Below, piece by piece: positions 56,482 to 64,000 of a stretch of DNA of 64,000 nt (position 1 is the stretch's first letter; the number at the start of each line of letters is the position of its first letter). The notes under the pieces were generated by a model. The model did not search any database. It saw only the letters and a list, made by a program, of their open reading frames with translations, and had not been told where the DNA came from. The translations under genes were made by a program, and so were the position numbers. This stretch comes from Streptomyces sp. NRRL WC-3626 (lineage in GTDB: Bacteria > Actinomycetota > Actinomycetes > Streptomycetales > Streptomycetaceae): positions 62,001 to 126,000 of the forward strand of contig NZ_JOCA01000023.1 of assembly GCF_000718785.1 (NCBI RefSeq). Reading direction: 5' to 3'.

Positions 56482-57105
56482 GTGGCCGGCGAAATACCTC
56501 CGGCACAGCCACCCCCCGGCCCGCCCGCGCGCCCCCTGTTGTGGCGCTGGCGGCACAATCCCCTGCGCCGGCGCACCGACAGCCTTCACGCCTGGCTGGG
56601 CCTCGGGGTGCTGATCGCCGTACTTGCCCTGGCACCCGTGGCCGCCCTCGTCGCGGCCAAGACCGCCCGCGCCCACTACGAGGACACCGCCCGTCACCAG
56701 AAGCTGACCCGGCATGTGACGACCGCGACCCTCACCCACGACGCGCCCCGCCACCCGGAGCCGGGCTCGGACGAGGAGGAGCACACCCGCTACCCGGCCG
56801 AGGTCCGCGTGGTCACCCGGGACGGGGTGGAACGCCATACCCGCGCGGAGGTGGAGCCCGGACTCGCCGCCGGCAACACCGTCCGTATCTGGATCACGGC
56901 CGACGGCGAGACGACGGATCCGCCGCTGACCCCGAAGGAGATCCGCAGCCGCACCATGGGCTGGGCGCTCCTCGCGGCCATGGGCGTCGCCCTCACCGGC
57001 GCCGCCGCCCACGCCGCGACCGGTCTCGCCGTGCGCCGCCGCAACCTCGACGACTGGGACACGGCCTGGGCGAGGACGGCTCCGCGCTGGACGACACCGA
57101 CCTGA
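56482..57105 (+). CDS. Rv1733c-like two-pass membrane protein
   Basis: A 207-residue protein with a Pro-rich start (PPAQPPPGPPARP), the conserved WRWRHNPLRRRTD, one transmembrane helix at about 40-60, an extracytoplasmic domain and a second helix near residue 165-185 (GWALLAAMGVALTGAAAHAATGL). The C-terminus ends in an RRRNLDDWDTAWARTAPRW motif. This is the layout of mycobacterial Rv1733c, a DosR-regulated protein of unknown function. The GTG start follows AAGGAG by 7 bp. Confidence 0.75.
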   Translation: MAGEIPPAQPPPGPPARPLLWRWRHNPLRRRTDSLHAWLGLGVLIAVLALAPVAALVAAKTARAHYEDTARHQKLTRHVTTATLTHDAPRHPEPGSDEEEHTRYPAEVRVVTRDGVERHTRAEVEPGLAAGNTVRIWITADGETTDPPLTPKEIRSRTMGWALLAAMGVALTGAAAHAATGLAVRRRNLDDWDTAWARTAPRWTTPT

Positions 57106-57120
57106 TCCGATAGGGGCCTT

Positions 57121-57131
57121 CGAAAGTTTCG
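57121..57131. promoter_or_regulatory. Palindrome CGAAAGTTTCG upstream of the xylanase operon
   Basis: A perfect 11-base dyad, with related TTTCGAAA at 57258-57265 and CCGAAAC at about 57272. CGAA...TTCG motifs are known for LacI-type xylan regulators of Streptomyces, so repression by a xylooligosaccharide-sensing regulator is likely. Confidence 0.5.
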
Positions 57132-57280
57132 GCGCCTACTCAACGGACTTCGACGACTGCCCGTACATCGGTGATGCCTTCCGCGGCTCAACCGGTTCAG
57201 TGCCCACCCTGAACTGCGAAGACTCCACTTCTACCCGCCCCTTCGATCGAGCGAAGATTTCGAAACATTCACCGAAACTG

Positions 57281-57309
57281 TTGACGGTTGACGCGTGCAG
57301 GCCAACACT
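57281..57309 (+). promoter_or_regulatory. Promoter of xlnB-axeA
   Basis: TTGACG (57281-57286) and AACACT (57304-57309) have a 17-bp spacer, 46 bp before the xylanase ATG. The TTTCGAAA element lies 15 bp upstream of the -35. Confidence 0.45.
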
Positions 57310-57354
57310 GTCCGGCATCGAACCCCCCACCGAGCCGTCACAGGAGGCACACCC

Positions 57355-58353
57355 ATGCATGTGCTCGCGCGACCGAAGGGCCGCCGACGCGGCCGCCTGC
57401 TGCCGAGTGTCAGAAGCGTCTGGACCATCGCGCTGGCCGCCGTCAGCGCGCTGCTCCTGACCGCCACCACCGCCACGGCCGCCGTCACCACCAACCAGAC
57501 CGGCACCAACAACGGCTGGTGGTACTCGTTCTGGACCGACTCCCAGGGCACCGTCTCCATGGACCTGGGCTCCGGCGGCAACTACTCCACCCGTTGGAGC
57601 AACACGGGCAACTTCGTGGCCGGCAAGGGCTGGAGCACCGGCGGACGCAAGACCGTCAGCTACTCGGGCAGCTTCAACCCGTCCGGCAACGCGTACCTGA
57701 CGCTCTACGGCTGGACCACCGGCCCGCTCATCGAGTACTACATCGTCGACAACTGGGGCACCTACCGGCCCACCGGCGAGTACAAGGGCACCGTCACCAG
57801 TGACGGCGGCACGTACGACATCTACAAGACGACCCGGTACAACGCCCCGTCCATCGAGGGCACCAGGACCTTCGACCAGTACTGGAGCGTCCGGCAGTCC
57901 AAGCGCACGGGCGGCACCATCACCAGCGGCAACCACTTCGACGCCTGGGCGAGCAAGGGCATGAACCTGGGCAGCCACAACTACATGATCATGGCCACCG
58001 AGGGCTACCAGAGCAGCGGCAGCTCCAACATCACGGTGAGCGAAGGCAGTTCCGGCGGTGGCGGTGGCGGCGGTGGTGGCGGCAACGGCGGCTGCAACGC
58101 GACCCTGTCCGCCGGCGAGAAGTGGGGCGACCGCTACAACCTCAACGTCTCGGTGAGCGGCTCCAGCAACTGGACGGTGACCATGAACGTGCCGTCCCCG
58201 GCGAAGGTCTCCTCGACCTGGAACGCCAGCGCGTCCTACCCCGACAGCCAGACCCTCGTCGCCAAGTCCAACGGCAACGGCAACAACTTCGGCGCGACGA
58301 TCATGGCGAACGGCAACTGGAACTGGCCGACGGTCTCCTGCAGCGCAGGCTGA
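57355..58353 (+). CDS. xlnB: Secreted endo-1,4-beta-xylanase, GH11 with CBM2
   Basis: A 332-residue exported enzyme. The signal peptide spans about residues 1-42 with cleavage near ATA-AV. The GH11 domain (43-230) has nucleophile E127 ([11 protein letters not shown]) and acid/base E216 (MATEGYQ), and the pattern NNGWWYSFW at its start. A Gly linker (about 233-245) leads to a CBM2 carbohydrate-binding module with end Cys residues (C247 and the penultimate-region Cys). It cleaves internal bonds of xylan outside the cell. It is upstream of axeA, with a 24-bp gap, as in S. lividans. AGGAGG precedes the ATG. Confidence 0.93.
   Translation: MHVLARPKGRRRGRLLPSVRSVWTIALAAVSALLLTATTATAAVTTNQTGTNNGWWYSFWTDSQGTVSMDLGSGGNYSTRWSNTGNFVAGKGWSTGGRKTVSYSGSFNPSGNAYLTLYGWTTGPLIEYYIVDNWGTYRPTGEYKGTVTSDGGTYDIYKTTRYNAPSIEGTRTFDQYWSVRQSKRTGGTITSGNHFDAWASKGMNLGSHNYMIMATEGYQSSGSSNITVSEGSSGGGGGGGGGGNGGCNATLSAGEKWGDRYNLNVSVSGSSNWTVTMNVPSPAKVSSTWNASASYPDSQTLVAKSNGNGNNFGATIMANGNWNWPTVSCSAG
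58122..58212 (+). repeat. CBM2 DNA repeat, copy in xlnB
   Basis: These 91 bases are identical to 59142-59232 in axeA, offset by 1,020 bp. Similarity continues with scattered changes to the ends of both genes. The identity includes synonymous positions, which points to recent duplication or gene conversion. Confidence 0.85.
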
Positions 58354-58377
58354 CCCCCACGAGGAGGACCACCGCAG

Positions 58378-59373
58378 ATGACCACCGGAAGAGTCCCCCG
58401 GTCCCTGCTGTCGGGACTGGCCGTCGCCGCGCTGACCCTGGCCGGTACCGCCACCGCCACCCTGGACGCCGCACCGGCACAGGCCGCCGCCTGCAACGGC
58501 TACGTCGGACTCACCTTCGACGACGGCCCGTCCACCGGCACCACCATGAACCTGCTCAACGCGCTGAAGCAGAACGGGCTGCGGGCCACGATGTTCAACC
58601 AGGGCCAGTACGCCGCCGCCAACCCCTCACTGGTCAGGGCCCAGGTCGACGCGGGCATGTGGGTCGCCAACCACAGCTACACCCACCCCCACATGACCCA
58701 GCTGAGCCAGTCCCAGATGGACTCCGAGATCGCCCGCACCCAGCAGGCGATCGCGGGCGCCGGCGGCGGCACACCGAAGTTGTTCCGTCCGCCGTACGGC
58801 GAGACCAACTCGACGCTGCGCGCGGTCGAGGCGAAGTACGGCCTGACCGAGATCATCTGGGACGTCGACTCGCAGGACTGGAACAACGCGAGTACCGACG
58901 CCATCGTGCAGGCCGCCTCCCGGCTCACAAGCGGCCAGGTGATCCTGATGCACGACTGGCCGGCCAACACCATCGCCGCGATCCCGCGCATCGCGCAGAA
59001 CCTGGCCTCCCGGGGCCTGTGCGCGGGCATGATCTCCCCGCAGACCGGCCGCGCCGTCGCCCCCGACGGTTCCGGCGGCGGGGGAGGGGGCGGTGGCGGC
59101 GACACCGGAAGCTGCACCGCGACGCTGTCCGCCGGCAACCGGTGGGGCGACCGCTACAACCTCAACGTCTCGGTGAGCGGCTCCAGCAACTGGACGGTGA
59201 CCATGAACGTGCCGTCCCCGGCGAAGGTCTCCACGACCTGGAACGTCAGCACCTCGTACCCCAACAGTCAGACCCTCGTCGCCAAGCCCAACGGCAGCGG
59301 CGACAACTGGGGGGTGACGATCATGGCCAACGGCAACTGGAACTGGCCGACCGTCTCCTGCAGCACCGGCTGA
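58378..59373 (+). CDS. axeA: Secreted acetylxylan esterase / CE4 deacetylase with CBM2
   Basis: A 331-residue exported enzyme. The signal peptide is about 37 residues, ending at QAA. The NodB domain has TFDDGPS (metal Asp D49), HSYTHPHM (metal ligands H99 and H103), RPPYGE and VILMHDW. A Gly/Asp linker at about 237-245 joins a C-terminal CBM2 almost identical to that of xlnB. It removes acetyl groups from xylan, aiding the xylanase. Start spacing follows GAGGAGG. Confidence 0.92.
   Translation: MTTGRVPRSLLSGLAVAALTLAGTATATLDAAPAQAAACNGYVGLTFDDGPSTGTTMNLLNALKQNGLRATMFNQGQYAAANPSLVRAQVDAGMWVANHSYTHPHMTQLSQSQMDSEIARTQQAIAGAGGGTPKLFRPPYGETNSTLRAVEAKYGLTEIIWDVDSQDWNNASTDAIVQAASRLTSGQVILMHDWPANTIAAIPRIAQNLASRGLCAGMISPQTGRAVAPDGSGGGGGGGGGDTGSCTATLSAGNRWGDRYNLNVSVSGSSNWTVTMNVPSPAKVSTTWNVSTSYPNSQTLVAKPNGSGDNWGVTIMANGNWNWPTVSCSTG
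59142..59232 (+). repeat. CBM2 DNA repeat, copy in axeA
   Basis: Identical over 91 bases to 58122-58212 in the upstream xylanase gene. Confidence 0.85.
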
Positions 59374-59382
59374 ACCCGTGGC

Positions 59383-59411
59383 GGGCCGCGGCGCGTTGTG
59401 CGCCGCGGCCC
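59383..59411. terminator. Bidirectional terminator after axeA
   Basis: A perfect 12-bp stem, GGGCCGCGGCGC (59383-59394) with its complement (59400-59411), closes a 5-base loop just before the stop of the convergent hydrolase gene. Confidence 0.75.
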
Positions 59412-59413
59412 GT

Positions 59414-60055
59414 TCACAGATGTTCGCGGAACCAGCCGGCGGCGAGCTCGGCGACCTGCTCCAGCGCGCCGGGCTCGGAGAAGAGATGGGTCGCGCCGGG
59501 CACCACACGGACCTCGTGCGCCGTGGACAGCCGGCCGGCGGCCTCCCGGTTGAGGCCGAGCACCGTGTCGTCGGCACCGCCCACGACGAGCAGCACCGGA
59601 CATGACACCAGGGCGAGCGCGTCGCCCGCCAGGTCGGGGCGACCGCCCCGCGACACGACCGCCGACACCCTTTCCGGCCGCTCGGTGGCCGCCACCAGCG
59701 CCGCCGCCGCACCCGTACTGGCCCCGAACAGCCCCACCGGCAGATCCGCACCGTCCGGCCGCTGCTCCAGCCAGTCGACGGCATGCGCCAGCCGCCGGGC
59801 GAGCAGCCCGATGTCGAAGCGGTGCCGTCCCGTCGCGTCGTCCTCCCGCTCCTCCTCCGCCGTCAGCAGATCCAGCAGCAGCGTGCCGAACCCCGCGTCC
59901 CGCAGCGCGGCGGCGACCGCCCGGTTGCGCGGGCTGAGCCGTGAGCTGCCGCTGCCGTGCGCGAACAGCACGGTTCCGCGCGCTCCGGCCGGGATCACGA
60001 GATCGCCCGACAGCCCCGCCGCATCCGAGGGGACCGTCACGGATTCGGAGACCAC
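59414..60055 (-). CDS. Alpha/beta hydrolase, dienelactone hydrolase-like
   Basis: A 213-residue serine hydrolase. The nucleophile elbow is GLFGASTGAAAAL (G-x-S-x-G), the acid is in LLVVGGADDTVLG, and the His is in VPGATHLFSEPG. The N-terminal GTVLFAHGSGSSRLSPRN supplies the oxyanion hole. Such proteins are common next to phosphoribosyltransferase or stress proteins in Streptomyces; the substrate is unknown. A GTG start overlaps the end of the DUF2267 gene by 19 bp. Confidence 0.8.
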   Translation of the reverse strand: MVSESVTVPSDAAGLSGDLVIPAGARGTVLFAHGSGSSRLSPRNRAVAAALRDAGFGTLLLDLLTAEEEREDDATGRHRFDIGLLARRLAHAVDWLEQRPDGADLPVGLFGASTGAAAALVAATERPERVSAVVSRGGRPDLAGDALALVSCPVLLVVGGADDTVLGLNREAAGRLSTAHEVRVVPGATHLFSEPGALEQVAELAAGWFREHL

Positions 60056-60456
60056 GTGGTGTCCTCGACGGCACGGGCGGCGGGCAGCAGACCGCCGATG
60101 TCCTTGGGCAGCGCCGCGACCACCTTCTCCGTCAGCTCCGGAGCGAGCGCCGCGTCGAGCACCTCCAGTACGGCGGCGGCCTCCCGTACGGCACCGTCCT
60201 CGTCCGTCCGCGCGCGCCCGGCGATCCGTCCGGCGAACGTGGTCAGGCCGAAGCGCTCGCCCGAGGAGGAGTCCTTGGCCTCCCTCATGGGCGCGGCCAG
60301 AGTGGGCGGCAACTGGGCCGCCACATGCTCCGCCAGTCCGCCCGGCAGCCGCTCGGCCAGCGTGCTCAGCACCGCCCGGGTCGCTTGCTCGGACGTACCG
60401 CGATCCGGAAGCCGCGTAAGAGCCTGCACTTTCCCGATGAACTCGTCATGGTGCAT
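60037..60456 (-). CDS. DUF2267 family protein
   Basis: A 139-residue protein with the DUF2267 pattern: DEFIGKVQALTRLPDRGTSEQATRAVLSTLAERLPGGLAEHVAAQLP, then a second similar helical repeat VREAAAVLEVLDAALAPELTEKVVAALPKDIGGLL. The domain consists of two helical repeats of unknown role, often found with stress or hydrolase genes. It is translationally overlapped with the hydrolase downstream. Confidence 0.8.
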   Translation of the reverse strand: MHHDEFIGKVQALTRLPDRGTSEQATRAVLSTLAERLPGGLAEHVAAQLPPTLAAPMREAKDSSSGERFGLTTFAGRIAGRARTDEDGAVREAAAVLEVLDAALAPELTEKVVAALPKDIGGLLPAARAVEDTTWSPNP

Positions 60457-60543
60457 ATGAGGCCCCGTCCTCCCTCACGATGCGATCACGTCTCCACCGA
60501 GTACCCCACCGAACCCACTTTCAGCCCGCCCAACGAATGAGTC

Positions 60544-60710
60544 CGAGGCCCGGGGGGCAAACGCCTGGGACGGGGAGTGACGGCGTGGGCGCGGGGCCGG
60601 GCCGTCGGTGGGGCGCCCCGGGGCGGGGTGGGCCGGGAGGCGGTCCGGCAGGGGGTCCGGGGGCGAAGCCCCCCGGGGACGGGAACGGGAAAGGGCGGCG
60701 GGGGCGAAAC
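60544..60710. repeat. Dispersed intergenic repeat, copy 3
   Basis: Reverse-oriented copy of the element: 60680-60710 reads GGGAACGGGAAAGGGCGGCG followed by GGGGCGAAAC, the complement of the core in copies 1 and 2. G-rich runs and CGGGGGCGAAGCCCCCCG-type hairpins fill the rest. The 60457-60770 gap between two minus-strand genes has no coding content I can support. Confidence 0.6.
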
Positions 60711-60770
60711 AACAACGGCGAACCCGACGTACCGAAACCGCCCACAGCGGACGACCCGACAGTCCCCCCG

Positions 60771-61784
60771 CTAGGAAGACTCCCGCACCACCAACTCCGT
60801 AGGCAACGTCCGCTGCTGCCGAGGCGCGCCCTCCTGGGTGATCCCGGTGAGAATCCGGGCCATGGTCCGCCCGATCTCCTCCACCGGCTGCCGCACGGTC
60901 GTCAGCGGCGGCGCCGTGTGCCGCGCGAGGATGGAATCCTCGTACCCCACGACGGCGACATCCTCCGGCACCCGCAACCGCCGCCGGCGCAATTCGGCCA
61001 GCGCCCCCACCGCCATGAGGTCGGACGCGGCGAACACCGCGTCCAGATCCGGCGCGCGTTCAAGTAGCGAACGCATCGCCCGGCACGCACCCTCCTCCGT
61101 GAAGTCCCCCTCTTCGACCAGCAGTTCGTCCGCCGCCACCCCTGCCTCCCGGTGCGCGGTGCGCCACCCGGCGAGCCGGCTGCGGCCGACGTCCATGTCC
61201 AGCGGACCGGTGATCGTGGCGATCCGGGTCCGGCCGCGGTGCAGCAGATGCCGTACCGCGGCGGTCGCACCGCCCGCGTTGTCGGAGTTCACGTAGCTCA
61301 GCCGCTCGCCCGCATCGCGGCGGCCGGCCAGCACGGTCGGCAGGCCCATCTCCTCCAGCATGCCCGGCAGCCGGTCGTCGGCGTGCACGGAGACCAGCAG
61401 CACACCGTCCACCCGGTGCGTCGCCACGGTCTCCGTGAGCTGGTCCCGTTCCGCCTGGTCACGGACGAGCATCAGCTGCAGCTGGGTCCGGCTCTCCGCG
61501 AGCGCGCCGGAGACACCGCGGATCAGCGCGGCGAAGAACGGTTCCGAACCGAGCCGGCTCTCCGACTCGGGGATCACCAGGGCCACCGCGTTGGTGCGGT
61601 TGGTCACCAGACCGCGGGCGACCGAGTTGGGAACGTAGTTCAACTCCTTGATCGCGGCCAGCACCCGCTCACGGGCGTCGTCGCTGACGAGATCCGAGCC
61701 GTTGACGACGCGGGAGACCGTGGTGCGGCCCACGCCGGCGCGGGCGGCGACCGTTTTGATGGTCGGACGGCGGTTGCCGCTCAT
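60771..61784 (-). CDS. LacI-family repressor, CebR-like
   Basis: A 337-residue regulator. The helix-turn-helix and hinge span residues 7-60 (TIKTVAARAGVGRTTVSRVVNGSDLVSDDARERVLAAIKELNYVPNSVARGLV). The sugar-binding core has VALVIPESESRLGSEPFFAAL, DNAGGATAAVRHLL and VFAASDLMAVGAL. It diverges from a sugar importer and sits beside two copies of a 14-bp palindrome of CebR style. It probably represses that importer until a disaccharide is present. The ATG at 61784 follows GGGGGGAG. Confidence 0.88.
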   Translation of the reverse strand: MSGNRRPTIKTVAARAGVGRTTVSRVVNGSDLVSDDARERVLAAIKELNYVPNSVARGLVTNRTNAVALVIPESESRLGSEPFFAALIRGVSGALAESRTQLQLMLVRDQAERDQLTETVATHRVDGVLLVSVHADDRLPGMLEEMGLPTVLAGRRDAGERLSYVNSDNAGGATAAVRHLLHRGRTRIATITGPLDMDVGRSRLAGWRTAHREAGVAADELLVEEGDFTEEGACRAMRSLLERAPDLDAVFAASDLMAVGALAELRRRRLRVPEDVAVVGYEDSILARHTAPPLTTVRQPVEEIGRTMARILTGITQEGAPRQQRTLPTELVVRESS

Positions 61785-61934
61785 GTGCTCCCCCCTGTGC
61801 GGCCGCGGCGACGATGTCCGCCGCGGAGTTGACCTGCGGCAATTCTTGCAGACGCGGTCGCCGGCACAGCACCCCCCGGCGGCGGGACGAGGCACACGTA
61901 GCCGGATCCGAGGCGACGAGTTGGTTTCAAGTTA

Positions 61935-61963
61935 TTGACAGACCTATCCGCCAGCCATGAGTC
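61935..61963 (+). promoter_or_regulatory. Possible promoter of the sugar importer operon
   Basis: TTGACA (61935-61940) with TGAGTC 17 bp downstream (61958-61963). The -10 match is weak. The paired operators begin 12 bp after it, where repressor binding would block transcription. Nothing else is seen in the 61785-62086 gap. Confidence 0.35.
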
Positions 61964-61975
61964 TTCGTTGCGCGG

Positions 61976-62011
61976 TGGGAACGTGCCCACCCCGAAATGG
62001 GCACGTTCCCA
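61976..62011. promoter_or_regulatory. Paired LacI-type operators
   Basis: TGGGAACGTGCCCA (61976-61989) and TGGGCACGTTCCCA (61998-62011) are exact reverse complements separated by 8 bp, and each is itself nearly palindromic. They resemble the CebR operator TGGGAGCGCTCCCA. Their position between the LacI gene and the importer fits dual occupancy by the adjacent repressor. Confidence 0.7.
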
Positions 62012-62086
62012 TCCCTGTCAGAGCCGCTGTAGTCATCGCAGAACTCGTCACTCCGGTGTGTCAGCGCCGTCGCTAGGAGGAGATCC

Positions 62087-63394
62087 ATGGGCACTTACGG
62101 TTCGTTGCGCAGGAAGGCGGTCGCGACAGTCGCGGCCGCCGGCGCGCTGGCACTGGTCGTCGGCTGCAGCGGCGGTGACGACTCGGCCACCGGCGGTGGC
62201 AAGAAGGACGGCAAGGTCACCATCACCATGGGCCTGTACGGCGTCATGGGCCTGAAGGAGACGGGCCTCCTGGAGCAGTACGAGAAGGAGAACCCGAATG
62301 TCGAGATCAAGGCCGACATCGCCGGTGACGAGCAGACGTACTACACCGCGCTGCAGACCCACCTCGCCGCCGGCAACGGTCTGAAGGACATCCAGGGCAT
62401 CGAGATCGGCCGGGCCAAGGAGATCACCGAGACCCAGGCGGACAAGTTCGCCGACTTCGCCGACATGGCCGGCACCGACCACTTCCTGCCCTGGAAGGAG
62501 TCCCAGATCAGCACCGCGGACGGCAAGGTGCTCGGTCTGGGCACCGACATCGGCCCCATGGCGGTCTGTTACCGCAAGGACTACTTCGAGCAGGCCGGCC
62601 TGCCCACCGACCGTGAGGAGGTGGGCAAGCTCTGGGAGGGCGACTGGAGCAAGTACGTCGAGGTCGGCCGCACCTTCAAGAAGGACTTCAAGGGCGACAA
62701 GGTCGCGTTCACCGACTCGGCCAGCGGTCTGTTCAACGCCATGGTCTACGGCTACCCCGAGCAGTACTACGACGAGAAGGGGGAGCTGATCTACGACAAG
62801 AACCCGGCCGTGAAGGAGGCCTGGGGCCTGGCCTCGGACGCCGCCGAGGACGGGCTGACCGCCAAGCTCCGCCAGTTCCAGCCGGGTTGGGACCCCGGTC
62901 TGGCCAACGGCACCTTCGCGACCGCCGTCTGCCCGGCCTGGATGCTCAGCCACATCAGCGAGAAGGCCGGTGACGCCAACAAGGGCAAGTGGGACGTGGC
63001 CCGGGCACCCAAGGGCGCCAACTGGGGCGGCTCCTTCCTCGGTGTCGTCGAGCAGAGCCCGGTGAAGGAGGAGGCCAAGAAGCTCGTCGCCTGGCTGACC
63101 GCGCCGGAACAGCAGGCCCACATCTTCAAGGAGATCGGCAACATCCCGTCCTCCAAGGAGGCGTTGGAGAACCCGGATGTGAAGAACGCCACGTCGGAGT
63201 ACTTCGACAACGCCCCGATCGGCCAGATCTTCGGTGCCGCCGCGCAGGAGATCCCGGACAAGCAGGTCCTCGGCCGCAAGGACGGCACGATCAAGGACAC
63301 CTTCTCCCAGGGCCTGGCCCTGGTCGAGCAGGGCACCGCGCGTGACAAGGCGTGGAAGACCACCACGGAGCGCATCGAGAAGGCCGTCGGCTGA
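62087..63394 (+). CDS. Sugar ABC transporter substrate-binding lipoprotein (family 1)
   Basis: A 435-residue MalE/CebE-type extracellular binding protein. The lipobox LALVVGC places the lipidated Cys at residue 27. The mature part begins KVTITMGLYGVMGLKETGLLEQYEKENPNVEIK and includes LGTDIGPMAVCYRKDYFEQAGLP and AWLTAPEQQAHIFKEIGNIPS, patterns of oligosaccharide-binding proteins. Operator type suggests a beta-glucoside or other disaccharide. AGGAGGAG precedes the ATG. A strong hairpin separates it from the permease gene. Confidence 0.88.
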   Translation: MGTYGSLRRKAVATVAAAGALALVVGCSGGDDSATGGGKKDGKVTITMGLYGVMGLKETGLLEQYEKENPNVEIKADIAGDEQTYYTALQTHLAAGNGLKDIQGIEIGRAKEITETQADKFADFADMAGTDHFLPWKESQISTADGKVLGLGTDIGPMAVCYRKDYFEQAGLPTDREEVGKLWEGDWSKYVEVGRTFKKDFKGDKVAFTDSASGLFNAMVYGYPEQYYDEKGELIYDKNPAVKEAWGLASDAAEDGLTAKLRQFQPGWDPGLANGTFATAVCPAWMLSHISEKAGDANKGKWDVARAPKGANWGGSFLGVVEQSPVKEEAKKLVAWLTAPEQQAHIFKEIGNIPSSKEALENPDVKNATSEYFDNAPIGQIFGAAAQEIPDKQVLGRKDGTIKDTFSQGLALVEQGTARDKAWKTTTERIEKAVG

Positions 63395-63435
63395 CCCGAC
63401 GTCTCTCCCGCGGCCACCCCGGCCCGCCGGGCCCT

Positions 63436-63472
63436 GTCACCGGACTCCCGCCTGCCACGCGAGTCCGGTGAC
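63436..63472. terminator. Intra-operon hairpin between binding-protein and permease genes
   Basis: A 12-bp perfect stem, GTCACCGGACTC (63436-63447) with its complement (63461-63472), extended by further C-G pairs. Such hairpins commonly stabilise the upstream transcript or partly terminate, giving more binding protein than permease. Confidence 0.55.
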
Positions 63473-63536
63473 GGGGCAGCACGCCGACGGGCCCGGGGCC
63501 CGGCTCACACATCCGTATCCAGGAAGGAAAAGTCCG

Positions 63537-64000
63537 GTGGCCACCTCCACCACCAAGGCCCTGACCGGCGAGGAGCCGCCGGGCACCACGGGCGACGGGA
63601 ACACCCCCCGCCGGCGCGGCGCCCTGCTGCACCGGCTGGACGTCAAGGGCGCCCCGTACGCGTTCGTCGCGCCGTTCTTCGTCGTCTTCGCCGCGTTCAG
63701 CTTCTACCCCCTCGTCTACACGTCGTGGATCTCCCTGCACGACGTGGAACTGGCCACCCTCGACGTCATGGAGTGGGTGGCGTTCGACAACTACGTCGAA
63801 CTCTGGGGCGATTCACGGTTCTGGAACGCACTGCAGAACACCATCACCATCGGCGTCATCTCCACGGTGCCGCAGCTGATGATGGCACTCGGCCTGGCCC
63901 ACCTGCTCAACTACCGCATGCGCGCCTCGCTGTTCTTCCGCGTGGCCTCGCTGGTCCCCTACGCCACCTCGGTCGCCGCCGCCGCGCTCGTCTTCACCAT
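63537..64000 (+). CDS. Sugar ABC transporter permease (MalF/MsmF type), partial
   Basis: The first 154 codons are present; the gene runs off the window end. A polar ~35-residue N-terminus precedes a first helix PYAFVAPFFVVFAAFSFYPLVYTSWISL, then the FDNYVELWGDSRFWNALQNTITIGVISTVPQLMMALGLAHLLN region typical of the BPD_transp_1 MalF/UgpA class. The GTG start at 63537 follows AGGAAGGAAA. It forms the importer with the upstream binding protein and probably uses a shared MsiK-type ATPase. Confidence 0.88.
   Translation, partial: MATSTTKALTGEEPPGTTGDGNTPRRRGALLHRLDVKGAPYAFVAPFFVVFAAFSFYPLVYTSWISLHDVELATLDVMEWVAFDNYVELWGDSRFWNALQNTITIGVISTVPQLMMALGLAHLLNYRMRASLFFRVASLVPYATSVAAAALVFT

Overview
The window looks like the chromosome of a Streptomyces or a very close relative. 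Base composition is strongly GC-rich and third positions are almost always G or C. GTG and TTG starts are common, ATGA/GTGA overlaps link many gene pairs, and the content is typical of the genus: a GH11 xylanase / acetylxylan esterase pair with CBM2 modules, a SAV2177-type methyltransferase, CebR-like operators, a fused SecDF, a monomeric isocitrate dehydrogenase and Streptomyces-type nested intergenic palindromes. One leucine TTA codon lies in the signal peptide of a secreted nuclease-like gene. All calls are from reading the sequence; no database search was run.

Layout. 1-8.7 kb: mixed metabolic genes (end of a sugar ABC ATPase, Nudix-like protein, methyltransferase, DNA glycosylase-like protein, Dps, thiolase, TauE-type exporter, lipid kinase, a cobK relic beside cobF, DUF309). 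8.77 kb: a tRNA-Pro(GGG), followed by a lower-GC secreted protein that joins a NucA/NucB nuclease domain to a beta-propeller. 12-14.4 kb: EEP-family phosphatase/nuclease and an aldo/keto reductase with a MerR-type promoter. 14.4-31.9 kb: a large inositol-type catabolic region. It has iolC, a Cgl0159-type aldolase, iolB, iolD and a GntR regulator on the minus strand, divergent from an ABC importer plus isomerase and dehydrogenase genes. A second block follows with three more Gfo/Idh/MocA oxidoreductases, an SDR, a phytanoyl-CoA-dioxygenase-like oxygenase and a LacI regulator. 32.0-36.5 kb: a GntR-led operon carrying galB, galC and galD homologues next to a type I (VOC) extradiol dioxygenase, ending in the relic of an MFS transporter. 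This looks like a gallate-type ring-cleavage pathway with a non-standard dioxygenase.

36.65 kb: a second, identical tRNA-Pro(GGG). 36.8-42.1 kb: a TPR-CHAT protease diverges from a cytoplasmic subtilisin, an ECF sigma factor and a translationally coupled small protein. This is the best candidate in the window for a poorly described regulated-proteolysis or defence-like system. 42-50 kb: N-formylglutamate amidohydrolase-like gene, DUF5713, icd, MscS channel, YbhN-type membrane protein and an ABC exporter. 50-54.6 kb: a histidine kinase, response regulator, Pro-rich membrane protein and SecDF fusion in one operon. 54.8-57.1 kb: two DksA-like zinc-finger proteins, a short MreB-like protein and an Rv1733c-like membrane protein. 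57.3-59.4 kb: the xylan-degrading xlnB-axeA pair. 60.8-64 kb: a LacI repressor diverges from a sugar ABC importer whose permease runs off the end, with paired 14-bp operators between them.

The catabolic regions follow one plan: a regulator, an importer and a degradation pathway around a shared short palindrome. Inositol-type sugars would be taken up by the 20.3-23.3 kb importer and oxidised by IolG-type enzymes. IolE-like, IolD, IolB, IolC and the aldolase would then process the product. The aromatic operon would give pyruvate plus oxaloacetate, although its transporter has decayed.
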